64,000 bases of DNA from Trichoplusia ni (taxonomy: Eukaryota > Arthropoda > Insecta > Lepidoptera > Noctuidae): positions 4,340,001-4,404,000 of the forward strand of contig NC_039499.1 in the NCBI RefSeq assembly GCF_003590095.1, given 5' to 3'. The position numbers were made by a program, and so were the translations under genes. The notes under the pieces are model-generated. The model was not told the origin of the DNA, made no database searches, and was given only the letters and a program-made list of their open reading frames with translations. Each line of letters begins with the position of its first letter. Positions within the stretch are counted from its first letter, which is position 1. Positions 25,901 through 38,669 of the stretch are shown here, in pieces.

Positions 25901-27734
25901 GAATATTTTCTAAATATGGTCGTGTGTTTGAAATTCGTTTTTTGAATTTGGTGTTCTTAATTAGCAAGGTACATTATAGAGCGATTAAAACAATTGAAAA
26001 TCGAAATCTTTCGTTTGATTTTCAATCACAAAGCTTACGCTTTTTTTCCGAAACCTAAACATTTAATTAAAAGATTGTTATCGGCCCACATGTCCAAATA
26101 GGTCCGTTTCCCCACATTACCATGCTGGGGTAGGCAGTAAAACCAATGAGTCATCCTGCACCGACCTGCATTCAGTTAAAATCAATAAACTGCCTGAGTT
26201 AGATTTAGACCTGTTTGCCAATGAATTTATTTATACAGTTTAATTAACCACAAGTTTTATGTTACTGGTAAATGGTTAACCGTTTATTGTGATTAACTTA
26301 ATTTGCTTTGTTTGTTGAATTACGTTAGCTTTGTATTTAATTGTGAGTTATTAACTGATTAGATTAACAATATTGATTTTGTTATATACGACAATTTTGT
26401 AAAGAATTTTACACAATAGAAATGAAATTAAAAAATGTTATAACCATGTTATATCTTATAATGATGAAGCTTATTGAAGATTAAGTAGTAAATTCAACTG
26501 AGTAAAAAATTACAAACTTAACCTTGAGAGAACCAAACAACAAAATTAACCCTAAAATGATTTCGTTTTCGAAAACGTCATTAGCAGACACATGTCTGAG
26601 TGCAGTGTAGACCACAATACACGATCGATGGGAGTTAGTTTTAAATACGGCAAGCGAAGGGTTGGGCCCCTAACAGATAGCCGCTCTAATATAGATTAGT
26701 TGTGAACGATACACCCAGAATGCAGGCTTCAAAGATTTTTGAATTTAGATTTAAAATTTTGAACGGTCGCATTTTTACATGTATTTCGAATTTAGAAATG
26801 AATCTTTTTATTTTTGTTTAGGATTCTGATTTGAAATAGGAATATTAAAATGAGACTTAATATTTAAGACAGTACACACATTTAATTTTAGAATGATTTA
26901 TAGAATGAATTTAAATCGTTTTAAAAAGAATAATAGTTTACGAAATGTAAATTTGTGTGTCTAACAAAACTTTACAATTTTAATATGGTCACTGTGCTAA
27001 GTGAATTTATGGAACAAAAAATGTATCGACTCTATTTTTAGTTCAGCTTAGTGCTTGATGGAGTGATCGTTATAAATAGCGAAAATATAGCTTATGTCGC
27101 GTGCTTTAAAAGCTTTCAAGCAAAAATGAAAGTGTTATTCACAAAAATAATTATTGTACATTTCTTTTTGTGTATTCTTTATTTATTATTTAAGTAAACA
27201 ACAAATGCGTTGTAAAACGAATTCTGTACGTTTATTGACTCATGTTTAGGAGATGTTTAGACACAAATAACTTTTAACTATAACACAGTTCAATCGCTTT
27301 GAAACGACTAAATGGTTTTATAACCTTATGATGTAATTAATCAGAGTAACCATTCAAGAACTAACTATTTAATAGAACGTGGGTTTCAGATTGCCGTCAA
27401 GCTGTTTTAAATAACTTAACAGTTTTTGATTATAAAGCACTTAAAATCTTTACTATTACCAAACTTAATAACCGTCAAAAGGGAAGTAAATTTGTCCTTT
27501 TATGACAATATTTGTGGTATGTAACTTGATAAGACAATAAAATGTCTAATTCTTGACAAAGTCAACCACAAAAATTATAAATTATATAAAAACAACATTT
27601 TCAAAAATTCTACTCTCCTAAGGTTTTTGGTAAAGAAAAATGTAAATACAAAGTAAACAAAAAATGGTACGAAAAAAAATTCAAACAGGCATCACCTTAA
27701 AAAATTGATATAAAATAATTTTTGACTCCTTATC

Positions 27735-28020
27735 GTTTCCTTTCGTTTGAAAAGCACACGCGAGGTGATAATACGACACGTAACACTTTCGACGGCGAAA
27801 ACTATCAATGGAAACACGGAATGTTTGAACGTCTTTACAAGGTCACTTCGTCCGTCATCCCTCTATCCGCGCTTCGACCGACCGAGAGCACGTCCTGTTC
27901 GCGCGGGTACCGACCCCATACTGACTGCTAGTGACGTGACTTGGGCCTCGGGAACTCTCTTTCCCTCCCGTCGAGAGGGCGAAACTTATTCGGTCTCTTT
28001 GGTCTCTTTGTTGTAAGAGG
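27735..28020. promoter_or_regulatory. GC-rich island, possible promoter or untranslated first exon
   Basis: Composition rises sharply compared with the flanking AT-rich DNA. The island carries ACACGCGAGGTGATAATACG, an AGGTCA half-site near 27840, CpG-rich blocks and repeated GGTCTCTTT. Open frames on both strands are short and unrecognisable, so I regard it as regulatory or untranslated rather than coding. Confidence 0.3.
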
Positions 28021-28902
28021 GGTAAATTATTACGGTTTTGCGATAACATAATAGAATGCTCCACTAAATAATCGAAAGGATAACATTTTTTATAGTTACA
28101 TTAAATATTGAATTTAGTTGGTCTATATTTTAGTGTTGATGGATAGGTTTGGTTGGGTAGCGTTGTCTGTGGGTGGGAGCGAGACGGCGATAGTAACCAG
28201 CTGTTCAATGTGTGCGGTATTTGTTTACTAACAGTAACGTCTTATAACGTTATGTAATTCTGTTTGTGTAACGGCAGAGTGAAGTAGAAATTACTACATT
28301 ACACTAACACTTTTTCCTAAAATTATCTACTACTAAATCCTTGGCTGTGATTGCGGTCTTTGATTAACGAATCGCCAATCGTTATGGAAGCTTTAAAAAA
28401 TAGTAGACCTATCTCGCTTTTATTTATCACGGCAAAAAATTGCCTAAGATTTAAATAAATTCGCATTTAAAAACGTGATAATTTATTGTCAACGAGACAG
28501 CGCACTATAAAATTTAGCCAAAAACTCCCAAAAGGAATTTCTAATCTAGCTTTTGGGCTAGACCGGGGACTAAAAGAAAAAAAAGCTTACAACGATAAAA
28601 TATAGAATTTAGCGCTGAAAAATAACCGTAAAATATATTTCTTAATATTATAAAAGTGATATATTGGGCCATTAATCCTTAATTCAGGCGTCTATTTATT
28701 TCTAAACACTTTTTTATTTTAACTGGTACAGTATTAAGCTTTGTGATATATGCGATGATGTACCTACAGAACTTACTCGTAATTTTAGACAATAGTTGGT
28801 TTGTGAATGTGTTTTTGCCATATCACGCTTGTTGCCAGCTATGTCATCTCGAAATTACTCATTTAAAATGTTAAAAGATTGCATTATCAACTTATCATTT
28901 AA

Positions 28903-29110
28903 CTAGCTTTTTACCCGCGGCTTCGCCCGCGTCGAGGTCGGTTATATAGCGTTTCCAAGAGAACTCTTCACAAGTCCGGGATAAAAACTATCCTATGTTC
29001 TTTCTCAAGGTCAACTCAATCTTTGTACCAAATTTCATTAAAACCAGTTCAGTGGTTTAGACGTGAAAGAGTAACAGACAGAGTTACTTTCGCATTTATA
29101 ATACTTATTG
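28903..29110 (-). mobile_element. Non-autonomous Helitron (Lep1-like), minus strand
   Basis: Read on the minus strand the element ends in a GC hairpin (CGCGGGCGAAGCCGCGGG), a short A-rich spacer and CTAG followed by T, as Helitrons do. Its body has the usual blocks ATTATAAATGCGAAAGT and GTTACTCTTTCACG. The 5' TC end is not clearly kept. Compare the better copy at 34003-34298. Confidence 0.65.
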
Positions 29111-30849
29111 TCAACTTGTTCGGTGAAGTTTTTCTATCTTTTCTGATATTGTTCCGAATATGTTGTGACTTCTGCCTTTTTTTAAAAAAAAGCTAACCTC
29201 TGCATAGCAGATACAATTTAATAGATTACAAAGTTCTCAGGAGGATACATACTCAATAAGAAAAGATAGAAAAGATAAAAAATAACATATAATGCAATTA
29301 ATTTTCAACTTTCTACTTTGAAAATAAAATATTTAAGGTCAATAATCTAATAACTATCAAGCACGTAGAGTTTAAAAGTAAATTAGATTCAGTAAGTGCT
29401 TAACTCTAAGTCTAGGACCAGGTCCATTAAATATTGCTAACATCCCCCTAAGCACTAACTTAATAGAATTGGAAATGTCAAAGAAGTCAGACGAAACTCG
29501 TTGTTTATTTATGTTTTATAAGAAAGTTTTTAGTCATTGCAGAGTTAATAATTTATTGGGTAGCGAAAGAGATATTTTTCTTCATAACTACTGCGAATAT
29601 TGTCGCTGGGAATGTTGGGTTTGGAGAATGTGATGTGAATTAAATTCTGTCTGTTAGCTTGTTTGAAATCAGCAGCGTCTCTTAGTTATATGCTATTTAA
29701 AGTACATTCATATTTTCAAGATAACAGTTTGTATTATTTCACGAAAGGTTGTGGACATAATTTTTTGTGATCACTTGTTTTTCACCGTTTATCACTGTAA
29801 AGAAGTTTTATAAACGCGCTTCTTTTATTGAGTGTACTTGTGTGTGTACACTGAATGGAGTCCTTTGCTCGGTCATGGGAGAGCATGGCCGATGCTATTT
29901 AATTAGTTGTATAAAATATGGCAAAAATTTTACTTGCAACTCAAACTTTTCAGTCAGCCATCAGGAAACTGGAAATTATTACCTGTGGAAGAAGAAAAAT
30001 ATGGTTAGTATGAGCATTTATACATCCTAAATACAACTTTCTTGTCAATAATTGCTCAAAACAAAATTGAGTTATTGACATTCACAGAATAAGACTTTAA
30101 TTCCAGATTATTTTCAATCACCGATTGTAATCGATTTGATCTCTACCAATTTAACGTAAAAGGAATAAACAGCCAAGCATATTGAAGATTAAAGTTGGCA
30201 TACCATCCAGCCATAACCTAAATACACAAACAAAAAAAAATGACCTACTAACAAAACTTATACGTATACAATAATCAATAGAGGTCAAAGTTCAATAGCA
30301 CAAGGAATCTTTATATAAACCGATTTATGAATGGAGTAATTAGCCCAACAGCTGTGGGCGAAATGCACGCAACGAAAATATCGTGGGACCCCCGCGCAGT
30401 GCGCGCCCCATATTATAATATTAACATACTGACTACACACAAACATGTGTTGACTTACGTTTTTCTGGTACTTTGAATAAATATTGGTAATGTTTACTGT
30501 TAACTCTAGTTAGAATGAGTCCCTAAAGGATAATAGACGAAAGACATTTAGATTTTTAACGTAGATAAATGAATCCGGGAGGCTTTTTTGTTTTAGATTT
30601 TGGTATTTTAGTTGTGTTGTGTAAACTATTCTGGCTTTGATCGTTGTTTTTGTGAGATGGGTTGACGTAAACTGTAAAATTAATATTTAAAAATGGGGTT
30701 TCAAAGGACACATAAACATAATAAAATTATGAATAGTTTATGAATATTCAGGAAAAGCTTCATGTGGGTTAAAATTTACTCCCAGCTGACAATTTCACGT
30801 ACTGAAATAGTGTACTTAGATGCCATTGTAAAGATAAACAAAAAACTAT

Positions 30850-31022
30850 CGTCATCATCATCCTAGCCAGTTTCCCACTATGTTGGGGTCGTCTTTCTAA
30901 CCTGATGCAGCTAAGTACCAGTGCTTTACAGGGAGCGACTATCTATTTCTCCTCATCAACCCAACCCTCAGTAACCTGGGCAACACGAAATCCCTTAATC
31001 AGGCTGTCAGACATTCCAGCTT
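30850..31022 (-). repeat. Inverted 3' half of the SINE seen at 1-128 and 43020-43372
   Basis: The minus strand reads GTCTGACAGCCTG, then TTTCGTGTTGCCCAGGT, AGTCGCTCCCTGTAAA, CACTGGTACTTAGCTG and ACGACCCCAACATAG, ending in GATGATGATGA. This is the same order as the plus-strand copy at 43200-43372. Confidence 0.7.
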
Positions 31023-31307
31023 CCGACGAGTCAACGATGAGTCGTTTTTTAAAAAGCCTATAAATGTGGTACAGTTCCTATAGTCTGATTAATATTACCA
31101 TTTAATACACAAGTCGAAAACAGACTATTTTCAAAGTTGTAAAACTGGAACACACTGAAAACCTTCCCTTCGCCAATCAGGCGTAAATTCCTAACATCTT
31201 CCCCTAACTACCGATAGCCAACCATCCATCAAACACGAAGCCGGCAGATAAAGCCGCGATCTCTCTCATTACGCCGGTAAAACTGGCCAATCCATCAACT
31301 GGCACCT

Positions 31308-31365
31308 TTCTGGCATCAGTTGCCATCACTCTGGCATCACTTGCCATCAGTCTGGCAGTACCATT
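31308..31365. repeat. Short tandem repeat built on CTGGCATCA / TTGCCATCA
   Basis: CTGGCA and TTGCCATCA alternate at about 11 bases (CTGGCATCAGTTGCCATCA, then CTCTGGCATCACTTGCCATC, then AGTCTGGCAGT). The halves are partly complementary (TGGCA/TGCCA), so the tract can fold back on itself. Confidence 0.55.
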
Positions 31366-32818
31366 ATGTTGCGAACGTAATGAGATCGTTTTGTTACTGC
31401 GTTTTTAGGGTATCTTCTTTTGTGTAAGGAAATAAAATCAAGTGTTGGATGTCTTGAACTTGAAATTTCAGCTTAGAAACCTGAATCCAAAGAGTTAAGA
31501 ATCAATTACTTTGAATTATTGATTAGTTTCCTCGTAACAACAAAAATATTTTCTTTCCCTAGAGCCACATAATAAAACTCATATGAACAAAAATCTGACA
31601 CAATAACACTGAAAGTTTCAGTTCTTACGTATTTTCTTTTGCAAGTTTTTCTTAACAATACAGGCCTGTTTGCATTTAAATGTCCTCACAATCTCCTCAC
31701 ATTAATACCTATGCTCATGCAATGTTAATATGTAAACTATGTTAAACGCATCATACGGCGATGTTAAGTGACTTGTGACACATACACAGTCCGCAGTGAC
31801 ACTCAGTAATCAAGATCACTCATGTCGTCATCAGCTGAGTGGTGTCTTGTTGAGGGCGACTATAAGTTCTCGATGGTATGTCGGAAGCTATATACATGAG
31901 TTTTAATGTCAAATAGATGTTGCAGAAAATCATTAATAAGCCAGTATGAAAGCGATTTGCAATAAACAATATTTTAGTTTATTTGAAATTCACGACTGTG
32001 TGTATTAGTCTCTTTAACATAGCTTTAAGCAATGCATCATAAAATTCACATATTACACAAAACAACATGATACAATTTATAATTACAAGCACTTAGGCAA
32101 ACAAATAATTTTATACTTAAACCTAAACGTTTAGACAGGACCATTTAAATTCTGTCATAGCTGTCCCTCTTCATCTACTGCATTTAATTATACATGACAT
32201 ATCAAATGTGAGCAGTGAGCAATGTGAAGTGGGTTTAGTTTACACTGTCGCCCCGGGACGCGCTCCGTCGGAATGTGCTACTACGAGTTCTCGAATGTAA
32301 CTCGATAGTGAATTAGCAGAATAATGTATTACCTCTGTGTTTATTTAATAGCAAGTTTATACAGGTAATATATTTTTTGGCGATAATGTTGTAAAAGACT
32401 ACTCTTTTAGCTAAAATTTGGGTAACATCTCACAGAACGTAGGCTAAAGAACTAACTATTAACACATTAAGGGACCAGGCATTACCTGCTGAATGCATTT
32501 TTAATGATTTCATAAAACACAATCACAAAACAATCAAAACCCCTCCATATAGTAAAAGAAAAAAATAAACACAGCTTTTTTCCTACAAGAAATGGGGAGT
32601 GAATTTTCCAGACTGCCAGATACCTACGCGAAAACATCTGGCAAATATTATGCTCACACAAAATCCAATTACACTTGCCCTGTGAACAAGGAAATACCAT
32701 ATTCTGAACTCAATTAACAAACTAACGTCACATAACGAAGTCAGACGATGAACGCTGAACTGCGAGTGTATTAAAACAAATTTGAACATAATCAAACTTC
32801 AATATAAAAGCTCATTGC

Positions 32819-33191
32819 GTCTAGACCAGGGGTTGTGCACCTGTGGTGTAGAGGATTGGCGCGTAGCGAAGCTAGACTTAAAGTATTATAACTAATTTTC
32901 TTATTATTCCTAGTTGAAAAAATATGTTCAAGAAATTTATGGAGACTTTTTCGAATTGCAAGTTTTGGAATTGCTTTTTCAATTATGTGAAAAATAGCTA
33001 AGTGAAGTATAATTTATTAGCTTTTTATAAATAGAATAGAGTAGTAATTAGACGATGCTTAATTAAACATAATAGTATTAAAAACAATATTTTTTGATAA
33101 ACATATTTTCTTGTCAAAAACATAATATACATACCTATTTTTCGTTAAATATTTCATAACAATTAAAGGGCTAAGCACCCCTGGTCTAGAC
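32819..33191. mobile_element. hAT-type MITE with 8-bp target-site duplication
   Basis: The element proper spans 32827-33183 (357 bp). It begins CAGGGGTTGTGCACC and ends GGGCTAAGCACCCCTG, so the terminal inverted repeat core is CAGGGGT. It is flanked on both sides by the identical 8-mer GTCTAGAC (32819-32826 and 33184-33191). An 8-bp duplication with CA(G)GGG termini is diagnostic of the hAT superfamily. There is no transposase frame inside, so it is non-autonomous. Perfect duplications suggest a fairly recent insertion. Confidence 0.85.
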
Positions 33192-36100
33192 TAAAGGCGG
33201 GCGGAATGCTAAGGGGTTCCGCACAAAGCGTTGGCCTAGGTACATCTCTATTATGTGTAGCAGACAGGCAATGGCCGGGCTAAAGACAAGGCTGTTCTAT
33301 AGTGGGGCTCGGGGATATTCGTCAGCTGTTCAAGATGCAGAGGAAAGTTATGGCGGTCATTCACGTACTCTTGAATGGAATCTTTGAAAATCTTTCGTGT
33401 TAAGAATTTTATAGTATTTAATGGATGATGACAGCGTTATAAGTAATAATAATACTCATTTATGTGCTTTGAAAGTAAGTAAGCTAAGTAGAGAAACATT
33501 TCTTTTTATATGAATATTAGTAAGATTTAGCAGTCTTTGGCTGCTTAAATTGCTTCGTTAACATCAGGTGAAGTTAATTACTCTTAATTAAGTATTCTTT
33601 AAGTTAAAAGGCTTGCATAACTGCCATCTATAAACTTAAAACACTCCAAAGACCTGTGGGATGAGATGGGTCAATTTATTTCACATTTAATGCATACACA
33701 ATTTAAAGTTTTAAAAACATATTAATATAAAATCGTACAGCAAAGCAATATAAGACATGACATGTAAAATATTACCTGCATTGTAGACATCCTTTAAAAT
33801 ACTACAATTTACTACACACAGGTGAAAATCACCGTCTAGGTGATTTGTTATAGAGAACCATCTTAATGTCTGTCGTGTACTACTACTATTGGTCGTTAAC
33901 TCGAACTGTTATCACACAAATGCTAAAAGCATGAATTTATATGTATTTTAATTTACTAAAAAAAAAAAAAAAAACTTAGATACAAAAAATAATAAAATAA
34001 AATCCTACTACTATTATAAAGGCGAAAGTTTGTAAGTATGGATGTATGGATGTTTGTTACTCTTTCACGTAAAAACTACTGAATGGATTTCGATGAAACT
34101 TTACCACAATATAGCTTATACATCAGAATAACACATAGGCTACAATTTTTGAGGTTTCTAATGTGAGGTCATAAAAAAACACATTTTTTGCTCTTACATT
34201 GCAAACGCTGACTGAATCCTACAAGATAGATAGAAGGCAGGTATAAATTATAACTTATATCTTGTAACCACGCGGACGAAGTCGCGGGCAACAGCTAGTA
34301 AATTATAATATACAGTAAAGGTGTTTTTAACAAACTAGGTTTTCTTACCAATTTCTTTGGAAATATATATTTTGATACTAAATTTTCGTTGTAGTACATT
34401 TTTATCATTATTAAAAGTGAGCTCAATTTTTTAAACCTGAAAGCATCATTACTCTATGTCACTACAATTATCAAGGCCCAATATACAGCAGCAAACTTTT
34501 TGGAAATTTCGAATATAAATTTTTTAAAGTGAAAAACAAATGAGTACTTATAGTAACTCCCCGTATCATTGCAGTAGGAGTACGTCTAATATTTTTATTG
34601 CACCGTCAATATAGCAGCTAGACAATTTATGATAGGAAATAGTAGTTCTGATATACGTCTAGATAATATTCTCCTGGCTCTATCAGTTTGGGATCTACCT
34701 TATCCCCAGATAATATAAGATTGTAAATAAATAACAACAAAATCTTAAAACTGATTGACGTATCTGTAAGACGTTGGTTCGCCAGTTTACTTAGTCAATC
34801 AGAATGAACTAGTGAACTTAATATAATGTCAGTATTTCTCATGCAGGAAAGACTGGTAAATCAAATAATTGAAAGAAAAACAAATCGGTTGGGTGGCGGC
34901 AAAAAAAAGTACATCACTTTAGAAAATTTCAATAGTCTAACTAGTGATAGTCAGACTATTTATATTTACACCTTGAGGTTTGCGAGAGACAGCTTGGTGA
35001 CATACGGAGAGACAGACAGCTGTGCCTCTGTAATGGGGTTCTCTTTTTACCTTATGAGTACGAAACTCTGAAAATGTAAATAAAACCATCGTTGGGATCT
35101 ATGACCGTCTACCGGTAAATACATTTATACACTGACTTACTGCCTCACTCAGTCCCCCATCGCTTCATAATATATGAATATAGCCAACATAACTTTTCGC
35201 AAACATAAAACCATTATTCCCATCTTTGTCCACACCATAAAAATATCCTTTAAGCATTTTCGTCACCCGCCTACGTCCCTCATTTTCATTCAAAACGCTT
35301 CTTTTTAACAAAACACACAGTTTTTACGGAGAAACCCTCGAAAACCCATAAAAAGCACCATAAAATTTCCATTACTATCCGTCCGCAACGCAAGCATTCA
35401 GCTGCATGTCAAAGGTTAAAAATGTCGACATAAATTATGAAAAGTAGAAAAAGATAAAAAAAAAATATAGTTGGTAAACAAAAGCCAATATTAATGGGCG
35501 TTGTAGATGTTGGTCATTTTTCAAAATAACCCCCTTTGTGGGCGCGAGATAGACTCGAGACGGGTTATATATCGGTTTTATTGTCAGCGGAATAGGTTCC
35601 GATGGAAGTTTTTGAGAGTAATAGTGATGTGCAAAGCAAAACAGACCTCTCCGGTAGTTTGCAATGGATCAATTTCAGTCTATAAAAGATCCACTATTTT
35701 AGCTTGCAAGTGCATTGTGTAACATTGATCATCCTAGAAACTCACTGCGGATTGGCGTATTCCAAATTTTTACTTCAATTATTGTTGTCCTCTGCAATGG
35801 AAAATTGAAAATCTCCATCATATCATTATATGTATACTTTATCACCTGAAATAGATCGTGAGCAAAATATTTTTTTTCCCCAAAAAAAAATCTCGTGTTA
35901 GCCAAGTTTTGAAGTTACGACATATGTTATTCTGCCTCTTCAATTCATCGTTTAATACTACACTTACGTCAATACTTATCAACCTATCTTTGACGTATCA
36001 GTGACATATGTCAAATAATATTATTGTGACGTCATACAAGGTTGTCACTGTCAATGATTTATCCTACAGAAAGGGTGTCAGATTTTAGTCAATCTTGACT

Positions 36101-37845
36101 ATAAGCACGTGTCTACAATAGATATTGTCATCCTGGATCAAAGTCCTACCTAAATAATTGACATGACGATAAATCTAGTTTCAGCATACTAAGTATTTTC
36201 CTCAATATTATTATTACAAAGTATTCATTATTAAGATGATCAACATCCCTAGCCTAGCCTCACCGTATTCACCGAAATACAGGTACAAAATATGGAGCTA
36301 CCTCTCTACCAGGTGAGTAGTACACATACGCTGAAAGATAGTTTCCCATTAGTTTCAGCCAAACCAATCCACCGTACATCAGTAATTAAACTCGTTCATC
36401 AATACTGCTTCGTTGTAAACCCAATAGGTACGGCATACTCACTCAAAACACCGTCGCAAATGACTGATGTGAAAGGTTGCTATTGGCAACTACGCTCGCC
36501 TCATTTGGTAGCTATTTCATTACCTCTGTCTGTGCCAGGGTACCTTTGACGAGGGACGAGCGACCCCAACATTTACAAACATCAATGAAATACCCGGAAT
36601 CACTAAAACCAACTTTATAATCACAGCAGTAAGAGTTTTGAAGTCCGCAGTTTCAAGATTGTAGACCAAGTTTCAGAGTTTCATACTCCACTGTGAATCT
36701 GCGCATGCTAATTTGGATTTTATGATTTTGGATTAAAGGTTACTTTGGATGCTTATTTAAGTTTGCCAGATTTTGAGGGGCATCAGGTAATGGTAATATT
36801 AATATGTTTGTTTTTGATGTGACCTCAATTATAGAGGCGTTTAAAGTAAAACAGAGATTAATGTTTTAGGGTATGACTAGTGAGATATTTTGTTAGTTGA
36901 GAACTGTTCGGGGTATTGATTTGTAACTGGCACGTGTTTCTGTAGATTTACGCGGTATTATCGTCAGGTACAATTTAGACAAGGTATTATGTAGTTGTTT
37001 TATATATTAAAGCAAATTTAAGCATATCTGACGTAATATATTAGTTCAATGAGATTCATCAGAGAGATGGTTCATCAGATTTGCTATGTGGTCACTTTGA
37101 TACAAAAAATCTACATTATTTCGTCATGACCACCAAACTTTTTTTCCATTGCATTCCAACAAAATAGGGACCAAATAAGGCCGTAAAGACCCCACTGAAT
37201 CATAATAAAGTACACAAATACGGACTTGGTATCACGGGCTCCTTACAGATGACGAATTTTTTCGCAAATCGGCACATAACGGACCAAGTTAATCATCTGG
37301 AAACTATTCTCTATTCAGAAGCTTGAAATTTTACGAAAAAAAGAGCCTGAAGATACGTTCCACTGGGAAATAACCATTATAACTTGAGCTCTTAGGGTGT
37401 ATAACCCGGAACTGCATTGTGAAGAAATTGTGGTGGCCAGGGGGGAGTGGAAGGTCAAGATTCAGTGGTTAGTAAGCACAACAACGGGAGTGCTCGCTCA
37501 ACCATTATTTCCACGTGATTAGACGTGTCAATGCCATGGATGTGAGATAATTTTTAAAAATAGGAGCCAGGTGAAAATATTGTATCCATATTTATGGAGA
37601 AATATGGAGCACAATAGGACATAATTTAATGCCGTTTCAAATTATGGACATTTTTATTATAATAATTCATATTTCCTGTAACGTCATAATTTTTAATATT
37701 CTGTTTTCAGGATAACCTGGCTTTGCTATTTTAGGCTATTTGTTGATCTTGTTTTGTTGGTCTACCTGCAAGACCGGACTACGGAAAACTGTTCCGTGGT
37801 TTTGTTTAGTTTCCACAAGCTACGATAACCTAAAGCTTGTTTGAG
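33192..37845. other. Non-coding stretch with a Helitron and a poly-A run
   Basis: No exon is recognised. The stretch contains a locally GC-richer patch (33195-33360), an 18-base A run (about 33957-33974), a Helitron (34003-34298) and a TGACGTCA at 36027-36034. An open frame at 36292-36549 is not recognisable. Confidence 0.5.
34003..34298 (+). mobile_element. Non-autonomous Helitron (Lep1-like), nearly intact
   Basis: The element starts TCCTACTACTATTATAAAGG and ends with an imperfect GC hairpin (CGCGGACGAAGTCGCG), GGGCAACAG and CTAG. It sits between A (34002) and T (34299), the classic Helitron insertion site. It encodes nothing. The ends match what I know of the Lep1 group found across Lepidoptera. 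Three further degraded relatives lie at 28903, 44396 and 56953. Confidence 0.85.
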
Positions 37846-38669
37846 TTAACCCATTCCCTGCCGATCTAAAGAGTAACAATATTACCCAGTTGCCGCCATA
37901 CTGTACTATACAGCCCGCCCATCGGCGGTCCCGGCATCTTAATTATGTATTTTTGCCCGCCCATTGGCGTTTTCGGCATGAAGCTGCAGATTCCGACATG
38001 AATCGTTTGATATCGCATCCAAAAAAATCCTAGAAAGTGCTATTAATTTGACTTAAGATAACGCGAACGCATAATATAAGCCTTCATTGCTTTTATCAGC
38101 CAGCCCTTTGTATTGGCCCGGCCGACCGGCAGAAGTGCCGGCCGGCTGTCTGGGACGTTTTAGGCCAAAATTAACCCTGCCGAAGGGTTTTTTTTAAGTA
38201 AGAGACGCTCCAAATGTTTTTTCTTAGTATTTTTTCACAAGTTAATCAGAACTTTCTGTTGATCAATGTTTCGAAGGTTTTACACCTTTATGTGAAATAG
38301 ATGATAACACTTTATTTTTATACACGAAATTCATGCTTAAGAAGTAGCGAGCAGAGAAGTTTTTACATAACTTAATAATAGCCGTTAGTCGTTCTAAAAT
38401 TTACAAAAGTTTGGGACCTCTGATATAAAATCTTCGGCCCGCCCAACGACAGTATAGAATTGTCTTTTTTCAAAACTTCAAATATCAGCAGGCCATTTGA
38501 GTTGCAAATCAATATTAATAAAACAAATCATTACACATTATCTCATTACTTTCTGACGTTATTTCGTAAAGTTATTGCAGTTTAAAATCAAACCGCCCAT
38601 GGGCGGTCTCGGCGTGAAAGTTAAAAAATTTTGCCCGCCGATGGGCGGGCTCGGCACTGAATGGGTTAA
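37846..38669. mobile_element. piggyBac-type MITE flanked by TTAA
   Basis: The left end reads TTAACCCATTCCCTGCCGA and the right end, inverted, reads TTAACCCATTCAGTGCCGA. TTAA duplications with CCC-starting inverted repeats are the piggyBac hallmark. Subterminal GCCCGCCCATCGGCGG-like motifs recur on both sides (near 37914, 37957, 38437, 38594 and 38632). The first two and the last two face each other. A strong internal hairpin (GGCCGACCGGCAGAAGTGCC and flanks) lies near 38118-38150. No transposase frame is present. Confidence 0.8.

Larger units (their letters stand above)
18900..27720. other. Non-coding stretch with promoter-like islands and a SINE
   Basis: No exon is recognised. The stretch contains TGACGTCA islands at 20510-20585 and 22885-22905 and a further octamer at 24302-24309. 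A SINE with an A-rich end lies at 22100-22217. The rest is AT-rich sequence without visible structure. Confidence 0.5.
28060..32800. other. Non-coding stretch with Helitron and SINE-tail insertions
   Basis: No exon is recognised. The stretch contains a Helitron on the minus strand (28903-29110), an inverted SINE tail (30850-31022) and a short tandem repeat (31308-31365). Everything else is AT-rich without visible structure. Confidence 0.5.

Noticed and set aside
36292..36549. 85-codon open frame
   Set aside because: Unrecognisable composition, no splice context and no conserved pattern.
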